This document shows, piece by piece, positions 59,701 to 64,000 of a stretch of 64,000 bases of DNA. Each line of letters opens with the position of its first letter. Position 1 is the stretch's first letter. The stretch is from Brooklawnia propionicigenes (GTDB lineage: Bacteria; Actinomycetota; Actinomycetes; Propionibacteriales; Propionibacteriaceae). The stretch spans positions 2,800,939 through 2,864,938 of the forward strand of contig NZ_AP028056.1 of NCBI RefSeq assembly GCF_030297015.1, given 5' to 3'. The position numbers and the translations under genes were made by a program. The notes beneath the pieces were generated by a model. The model ran no database searches, was not told where the DNA came from, and was given only the letters and a program-made list of their open reading frames with translations.

Positions 59701-61299
59701 CCCGCCGCTGGTGGTGACCAGCTGCCGGGCGCCGGGCCTTGCCGACAGCACCCCGGTGGAGGCATCGCGGGCCAGCCTGGGCCGCAACTCGGCGAACTGC
59801 TCGCTGGGATATCGCCCGCACAGCATGTCGACCACCGCATCGAATCCTGCCCGCGGCAGTTCCCGATACGGATCGGCCCGCCGGACCAGATCGAACAGCT
59901 CATCGGGTCGCCGCGGCGAACTCAGACAGATCGATACCAGCTGCTGCGCCAAGACATCCAGCGGATTGCGCAACCGCGCGAGAGGCTCGATGAGTGCCTG
60001 CTTCATGCGCTCCACGACGGTGGCGCATTCCAGCAGATCGCCGCGCGAGGTCGGAAAGAAGACCCCGCGGCTGGCCGCTCCGACGCCGTGGCCCGCCCGG
60101 CCGATGCGCTGCAGGGCGCTTGCCACCGACCCGGGAGCCTGCGCCTGGATCACCAGGTCGACCGCCCCCATGTCGATGCCCAGTTCCAGCGAGGAGGTCG
60201 CCACCACGCAGGGCAGCCGTCCGGCCTTCAGCTCGGACTCGATCTCCAGGCGCCGTTGCTTGCTGACCGACCCGTGGTGCGCGCGAGCGATGATCGCCAC
60301 CTCGGACGATTCGTCGTATCCCGGACTTGCGCTGGAACGGGCGGTGCCCCCGGCCGGCATATCGAACTGCGCATAGGGTTCGCCCTGGCGCATCGCATGC
60401 AACTCGTTGAGTTGGGCGGTCAGTCGCTCAGCCAGCCGTCGCGAATTGACGAAGCAGATCGTCGAGTGGTGAGCCTCGATAAGATCCAGAATCCTCGGGA
60501 CGACCCACGTCCAGATCGAATTGGTGACGGCTTCACCCTCGGCGCCGACATTCGCGTGCAGTTCGGTCATGTCGTCGAGCGGAACCTCGACGCTGAGTTG
60601 CCAGGTCTTCTCCGACGGTGGTTCGATGACGCTGACCGGGCGATCTCCGGCGAGGAACTCGGCTACCTGCCGCACCGGATTGACCGTGGCCGACAGGCCG
60701 ATACGCTGTGGATCCCGGCCGGATGCGGCCAGGCGCTCGAGGCTGACGGCCAGATGCGCGCCACGCTTGGTGGCGGCAAGGGCATGCACCTCGTCGATGA
60801 TGACGGTCTCCACCTCGCTCAGCGTCTCGGCGGCCGCGCTGGACAGCATCAGGAACAGCGATTCGGGTGTGGTGATCAAGATGTCGGGCGGGTGGCGCAG
60901 CAGCCCACGGCGTTCACTGGCCGGCGTGTCGCCGGAACGCACAGCGACCCGCACTTCGGGCTCGGGCAGGCCGAGCCTACGAGCGGCGGCCTGCATACCG
61001 CGCAGCGGGACGCGCAGGTTGCGTTCCACGTCGACCGCCAGGGCCTTCAGCGGCGAGATGTAGAGCACCCGCACCTTGCCGGTCGACGGGGTGTTCGCCA
61101 GCTTGTCCAGACTGTGCAGGAAGGCGGCCAGCGTCTTTCCGGATCCGGTGGGCGCAACCACCAGGGCGTGTTCACCGGCGCTGATGGCCCGCCAGGCCGC
61201 GCACTGCGCCGGTGTCGGGCCATCGAAGGCGCCGGCGAACCAGGCGCGGGTGGGCTCACTGAATCCAGCCAGCGCGTCGAGTGGCACCTTGTCGTCCAT
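56794..61299 (-). CDS. lhr: Large helicase-related protein Lhr
   Basis: 1501 residues from ATG 61299, the usual Lhr length. Motif I APTGSGKT (residues 49-56), DEVH in IIDEVHALAATKRG, SATVNPV, QRIGRAGH of motif VI, then the Lhr-specific winged helix and large C-terminal region. Lhr is a 3'-5' ATP-dependent translocase that unwinds RNA-DNA hybrids and is linked to DNA-damage responses. The frame is open a further 135 codons upstream, but that part runs antisense over the DUF3046 gene. A PafBC-type promoter ends six bases before this ATG and fixes the start. Confidence 0.95.
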   Translation of the reverse strand: MDDKVPLDALAGFSEPTRAWFAGAFDGPTPAQCAAWRAISAGEHALVVAPTGSGKTLAAFLHSLDKLANTPSTGKVRVLYISPLKALAVDVERNLRVPLRGMQAAARRLGLPEPEVRVAVRSGDTPASERRGLLRHPPDILITTPESLFLMLSSAAAETLSEVETVIIDEVHALAATKRGAHLAVSLERLAASGRDPQRIGLSATVNPVRQVAEFLAGDRPVSVIEPPSEKTWQLSVEVPLDDMTELHANVGAEGEAVTNSIWTWVVPRILDLIEAHHSTICFVNSRRLAERLTAQLNELHAMRQGEPYAQFDMPAGGTARSSASPGYDESSEVAIIARAHHGSVSKQRRLEIESELKAGRLPCVVATSSLELGIDMGAVDLVIQAQAPGSVASALQRIGRAGHGVGAASRGVFFPTSRGDLLECATVVERMKQALIEPLARLRNPLDVLAQQLVSICLSSPRRPDELFDLVRRADPYRELPRAGFDAVVDMLCGRYPSEQFAELRPRLARDASTGVLSARPGARQLVTTSGGTIPDRGNYPIYLAGSTEQVGARANAGRRVGELDEEMVYESRVGDVFTLGTTSWRIEEITVNQVVVSPAPGAPGRLPFWHGDSPSRPIQLGEAMGELTGRLATEADRCAAELPGRAGLDASAVTNLVQYVRDELAATGVVPDDRTIVVERFRDELGDWRVCVLSTLGSAVLTPLSLLLRHDLRLRYGAEPQVMCTNDGIVLRIPDTDAQPPGPEIVTGIDLATVHETVEREVGASALFSARFRECAARALLLPRRNPGRRSPLWQQRQRASQLLEVAREYSDFPITLEAMRECLDDVFDMAGLGDLLEQVAARRIRVLGVETEQASPFAQQLLFGLVGAFIYDGDQPVAERRLAALSLDPAMLDELLGRGDTEVFDAGVADELAAELQRLAPGWQASDAEQLWDLLRRIGPLTGSELAERCVPDSNADPWLAELAAQGRVRRLDVGGRAMWVVSDDLHWLAPAQLDDPRPQAELTASAVERLCERWARHHVLVRPAQLSERFGIDERAVRASFDLLCRSGELTRFGDSDLDASTRYIHQQVLTTLKRRTLARLRRSVQPVSQQVFAGFLPAWQELDAPGLGIGALSAAIDQLAGVPIPASMLESLVLPARVADYRPEMLDELLADGTARWSGAGQISDRDGWVQLWPGDVGLPSVDDPPSPAAAALLDRLRSGGAWRAADLADTALTEAEAQRLIWELAWAGRVSTDSFAAVRQWCGQKVQRRVRAPSPRRRMLPRTIVAAAHAGGGVRWAVLPRGELGPADQRVQDVGLLLGRHGVLTKPAVVNESLVASFAQAYQVLTALEERGTIRRGYFVEGLGGAQFALPGAVERLRELQAAHDAPGRTGPSPVILLASCDPGNPYGAALAWPELEGHRPNRAAGSMVLLAGGELIAYLERGAHSLLVARQPGDPALSEAFAQLADTIDAGRVDEITIERINGGPALEARLYRDDLVQAGFAMVPQGFRKRRRA

Positions 61300-61305
61300 G
61301 TAGCC

Positions 61306-61328
61306 ATTGTGGACGCAGCCACTGACAA
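61306..61328 (-). promoter_or_regulatory. PafBC-dependent (RecA-NDp-type) promoter of lhr
   Basis: On the minus strand TTGTCAGTG (61328-61320), eight bases, CACAAT (61311-61306), then six bases to the ATG. The first element is a perfect match to the RecA-NDp consensus TTGTCRGTG-N8-TANNNT; the -10 has C for the first T. Confidence 0.75.
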
Positions 61329-61407
61329 GAACTCGACCTCCATCCGCCGGCAACGATTCACGCGCGGTCTTGCGGAACACTTGCCCACTGCCCGTAGCGT
61401 GGGGGCC

Positions 61408-61602
61408 ATGCGTGAGGCCGAACTGTGGCAGCGACTCGTTGCCCAACTGGGATCGGGTTATGCCCGGGTGTGGGCAGAGCAGGTGGTGCTGGCCGACCTC
61501 GGAGGGCGCACGGTCAGCGAGGCGCTCGCCGCGGGTGTTCCGTGCAAGACCATCTGGCGGGCGGCATGGGCCCACCTCGAGCTGCCGGCGCACGACCGCT
61601 GA
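61408..61602 (+). CDS. DUF3046 family protein
   Basis: 64 residues: MREAELWQRLVAQLGSGYAR, DLGGRTVSEALAAGVPCKTIWRA split by the usual turn, ending LPAHDR. Small actinobacterial family almost always placed just before recA; function unknown. TAGCGT seven bases before ATG, no ribosome-binding site. Its promoter region overlaps that of divergent lhr. Confidence 0.9.
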   Translation: MREAELWQRLVAQLGSGYARVWAEQVVLADLGGRTVSEALAAGVPCKTIWRAAWAHLELPAHDR

Positions 61603-61648
61603 CCGGTGCGGGAAATGTCGGTGCGACACGCCGAACAGAGATTCATGT

Positions 61649-61662
61649 CGAACACGTGTTCG
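61649..61662 (+). promoter_or_regulatory. LexA SOS box of recA
   Basis: CGAACACGTGTTCG, a perfect CGAAC-N4-GTTCG palindrome, 147 bases before the recA ATG and 47 bases after the DUF3046 gene stop. Confidence 0.88.
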
Positions 61663-61726
61663 GTTACGCTGGGTGCAGGTCACGAGCGTGACGGAGTTAT
61701 CCACAGCCCGAGGCGACCACGAAAAA

Positions 61727-61749
61727 CTGTCGGTGGGCCGGTCTAGATT
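61727..61749 (+). promoter_or_regulatory. PafBC-dependent (RecA-NDp-type) promoter of recA
   Basis: CTGTCGGTG at 61727-61735, eight-base spacer, TAGATT at 61744-61749. Matches TTGTCRGTG-N8-TANNNT except for the first base. 60 bases before ATG, leaving a leader with an AGAGAGGACAA ribosome-binding region. Confidence 0.85.
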
Positions 61750-61809
61750 GCTCTACACGTCAACCACCCAGGCTTCCAGGGCACACCTGGCATAGAGAGG
61801 ACAAGGCAG

Positions 61810-62853
61810 ATGGCTGTTGCAGATCGCGAGAAAGCCCTCGAGGCAGCACTCGCCCAGATTGAGAAGCAGCACGGTAAGGGCTCGATCATGCGGCTGGGAG
61901 ACCAGAGCCATGCCCAGATCGAAGTGATCCCCACCGGCTCGATCGCGCTCGATGTGGCACTCGGCATCGGGGGTCTTCCCCGAGGCCGGATCGTTGAGGT
62001 CTACGGTCCTGAATCGAGCGGTAAGACGACCGTTGCGTTGCATGCGATCGCCAATGCGCAGGCCGAGGGCGGCATCTGTGCCTTCATCGATGCCGAGCAT
62101 GCGCTCGACCCGACCTACGCCGCGGCGCTCGGCGTCGACACCGATGCGCTGCTGGTCAGCCAGCCCGACAACGGTGAACAGGCTCTGGAGATCGCTGACA
62201 CCCTGATCCGTTCGGGGGCGCTGGCGCTCATCGTGATCGACTCGGTCGCCGCGCTCACCCCGAAGGCCGAGATCGAAGGCGAGATGGGCGACTCCCATGT
62301 CGGACTGCAGGCCCGGCTGATGAGCCAGGCGCTGCGCAAGATCACCGGCGCCCTCAAGTCCGCGAACACCACAGCGATCTTCATCAACCAGTTGCGCGAG
62401 AAGATCGGAGTGATGTTCGGTAGCCCCGAGACCACCACCGGCGGGCGGGCGCTCAAGTTCTACTCCTCGGTACGCCTCGACGTGCGGCGTATCGAGTCGC
62501 TCAAGGATGGCGCCGAGATCGTGGGCAACCGGACCCGCGTGAAGGTCGTCAAGAACAAGGTCGCGCCGCCGTTCAAGCAGGCGGAGTTCGACATCATGTA
62601 CGGGCGGGGCATCTCCCGTGAGGGCAGCCTGATCGACATGGGTGTGGATACTGGGCTGGTCCGCAAGGCCGGTTCATGGTTCACCTACGGCGATGACCAG
62701 TTGGGGCAGGGCAAGGAGAACGCCCGCAACTACCTGCTGGCGAATCCCGATGTGGCCAAGGAGCTGGATACCAAGATTCGCGAGGCGATGGGCATGGGTG
62801 AGGCGGAGGTGCCCGAGGGCGTCGATCCGGTTACCGGTGAGGTCGACTTCTGA
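61810..62853 (+). CDS. recA: Recombinase RecA
   Basis: 347 residues. Walker A GPESSGKT (residues 66-73), loop 2 and [20 protein letters not shown] split by the usual turn, no intein. It forms filaments on single-stranded DNA for strand exchange and triggers LexA cleavage. Two damage promoters lie upstream (LexA box and PafBC type). recX follows after five bases. Confidence 0.98.
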   Translation: MAVADREKALEAALAQIEKQHGKGSIMRLGDQSHAQIEVIPTGSIALDVALGIGGLPRGRIVEVYGPESSGKTTVALHAIANAQAEGGICAFIDAEHALDPTYAAALGVDTDALLVSQPDNGEQALEIADTLIRSGALALIVIDSVAALTPKAEIEGEMGDSHVGLQARLMSQALRKITGALKSANTTAIFINQLREKIGVMFGSPETTTGGRALKFYSSVRLDVRRIESLKDGAEIVGNRTRVKVVKNKVAPPFKQAEFDIMYGRGISREGSLIDMGVDTGLVRKAGSWFTYGDDQLGQGKENARNYLLANPDVAKELDTKIREAMGMGEAEVPEGVDPVTGEVDF

Positions 62854-62858
62854 TAGCG

Positions 62859-63380
62859 GTGGAACCTCCCGTCGGCAGCGAGCCCGAACCGGCGGCGGAC
62901 GCCTATGCGGTGACTCGGGAGATCGCTTTGCGGGCCTTGGACCGGCGCGCGTACGGCCGCGCCGAGCTGGCCCAGTATCTGGCCCGCAAGGGCGCCGAGC
63001 ACGGCGTCATCGAGCAGGTCCTGCGCCGGTTCGAGGAGGTCGGCCTGATCAACGATGCGGCTTTCGCTGACCAGTGGGTCGAAACCCGACAGCGCGGGCG
63101 GCTGCTGCCGCGCCGCACCCTGATCGCCGAACTTCGCCGAAAAGGCCTGGACGACGATGTCATCGCCCGGGCGGTGGAGCCGGTGGATCAGGCGGTCGAG
63201 GCCGCCTCGGCCTTGGAACTGGCTCGTCGCAAGGCGCGCAGCGTAGCCGGGCTCGAACGTGAGGTCGCGCTGCGCCGGATCGCCGGCACGCTGGGACGCC
63301 GCGGCTACAGCGGGGAGCTGGCCTGGTCGGCCTCCCGGCAGGCCCTCGACGAGGTCACGAATCCCGATCTCGGTTCCTGA
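62859..63380 (+). CDS. recX: RecX, RecA regulatory protein
   Basis: 173 residues from GTG 62859. Three tandem helical RecX units: [40 protein letters not shown], and [20 protein letters not shown]. It limits RecA filament growth. Only five bases after recA, so co-transcribed and translated at lower efficiency, as is usual. Confidence 0.95.
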   Translation: MEPPVGSEPEPAADAYAVTREIALRALDRRAYGRAELAQYLARKGAEHGVIEQVLRRFEEVGLINDAAFADQWVETRQRGRLLPRRTLIAELRRKGLDDDVIARAVEPVDQAVEAASALELARRKARSVAGLEREVALRRIAGTLGRRGYSGELAWSASRQALDEVTNPDLGS

Positions 63381-63400
63381 GCCATTACAGTGGATGGGCC

Positions 63401-64000
63401 ATGACCACGCAGATCACATCGTCCTCGCCGCGCACCTATCAGGTCATCACCTACGGGTGCCAGATGAACGTGCACGATTCCGAACGCATCGCCGGACTAC
63501 TCGAACAGGCCGGTCTGGTTGCCGCACCCGAGCCCTCGGGCGAACTCGCCGACGCCGATGTGGTCGTCTTCAACACCTGCGCCGTGCGAGAGAACGCCGA
63601 CAACCGTCTCTACGGAAACCTCGGGCACATGGCGCGCATCAAGCGTGAACGCCCGGGCATGCAGATCGCCGTCGGTGGCTGCATGGCTCAGAAGGACCGC
63701 GATCTCGTCACCACGAAGGCGCCCTGGGTGGACGTGGTCTTTGGCACCAACAACGTCGGTTCGCTGCCGGTGCTGCTGGAACGCGCCAGAATCACCGAGC
63801 AGGCGCAGGTCGAGATCAAGGAAGCCCTGCAGACCTTCCCGTCCAACCTGCCGACCCGCCGCGACTCGGCCTATGCCGCCTGGGTGTCGATCAGCGTCGG
63901 CTGCAACAACACCTGCACCTTCTGTATCGTCCCCAGCCTGCGCGGCAAGGAGACCGACCGCAGGCCGGGCGAGATCCTGCGCGAGATCTCGATGCTGGTC
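63401..64000 (+). CDS. miaB: tRNA-2-methylthio-N6-dimethylallyladenosine synthase MiaB (3' end outside window)
   Basis: First 200 codons. Auxiliary-cluster Cys in YGCQMN (Cys20), NTCAVREN and GGCMAQKD, then radical SAM Cys168, Cys172, Cys175 (CNNTCTFC). NTCAVREN is characteristic of MiaB. It thiomethylates A37 of tRNAs reading U-starting codons. TACAGT lies nine bases before the ATG. Cut by the window edge. Confidence 0.95.
   Translation, partial: MTTQITSSSPRTYQVITYGCQMNVHDSERIAGLLEQAGLVAAPEPSGELADADVVVFNTCAVRENADNRLYGNLGHMARIKRERPGMQIAVGGCMAQKDRDLVTTKAPWVDVVFGTNNVGSLPVLLERARITEQAQVEIKEALQTFPSNLPTRRDSAYAAWVSISVGCNNTCTFCIVPSLRGKETDRRPGEILREISMLV

Noticed and set aside
59464-61602. 712-codon plus-strand frame opposite lhr
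   Set aside because: Only the last 64 codons (61408-61602) are a real gene, the DUF3046 protein; the rest is antisense to lhr.

Overview
The window is a continuous, gene-dense piece of chromosome from a high-G+C actinobacterium. The evidence is the family content (DUF3097, DUF3046, DUF3152, HelY, Lhr, ClgR, LtbR-type IclR, a PafBC-type promoter, a LexA box of the CGAAC-N4-GTTCG type) and the gene orders comEC-holA-rpsT-lepA-hemW-hrcA-dnaJ-rsmE and ftsK-rimO-pgsA-cinA-clgR-recA-recX-miaB. I infer a member of the Propionibacteriales, probably Propionibacteriaceae, but the window has no rRNA to settle this. I see no phage, insertion sequence, CRISPR array or replication origin.

Layout. 1-7.8 kb: end of comEC, an orphan uronate epimerase (uxaE-like), holA and rpsT facing each other across a shared terminator, two tandem paralogous two-helix membrane proteins, lepA. 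7.8-11.2 kb: a methyltransferase/cupin pair, hemW, a DUF3097 gene. 11.3-15.2 kb: a glycogen debranching enzyme with a long acidic N-terminal extension, and an inositol-monophosphatase-family enzyme. 15.2-18.3 kb: hrcA-dnaJ-rsmE behind a CIRCE operator. 18.3-24.3 kb: metallophosphoesterase, diacylglycerol kinase, helY, hisF. 24.4-27.9 kb: ilvBNC behind what looks like a complete translation-coupled attenuator. 28-32.7 kb: NfeD plus flotillin facing a zinc-ribbon membrane protein plus a YdjI-type SPFH protein, a probable membrane-stress locus. 32.8-40.9 kb: a metzincin-like lipoprotein, leuB, ilvE, cimA, thymidine phosphorylase, an FAH-family hydrolase, a CPBP protease. 40.9-45.1 kb: tRNA-Gln and tRNA-Glu, then accessory genes (serine hydrolase, small methyltransferase, ogt, a 3-hydroxyisobutyrate-dehydrogenase-family reductase). 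45.1-51 kb: ltbR-like regulator divergent from leuCD, then plsC, ddl, thiL. 51-64 kb: ftsK, rimO, pgsA, cinA, clgR, lhr (opposite strand), a DUF3046 gene, recA, recX and the start of miaB.

How the genes fit together. Branched-chain amino acid synthesis is nearly complete in four separate units (ilvBNC; leuB/ilvE; cimA; leuCD), with CimA giving a citramalate route to isoleucine. At least two control layers are visible: an LVL leader peptide with terminator before ilvB, and inverted repeats at the ltbR/leuC and leuB/ilvE divergent promoters. The right end is a DNA-damage region: recA has both a LexA box and a PafBC-type promoter, and lhr has a PafBC-type promoter placed so that its message would start at the ATG.

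A window-wide signal is the promoter/start architecture. At least fifteen genes without a Shine-Dalgarno sequence have a TANNNT hexamer exactly 6-8 bases before their start codon, as expected for leaderless mRNAs. This was used to choose several start codons. All functional calls come from reading the protein sequences; no database search was run.
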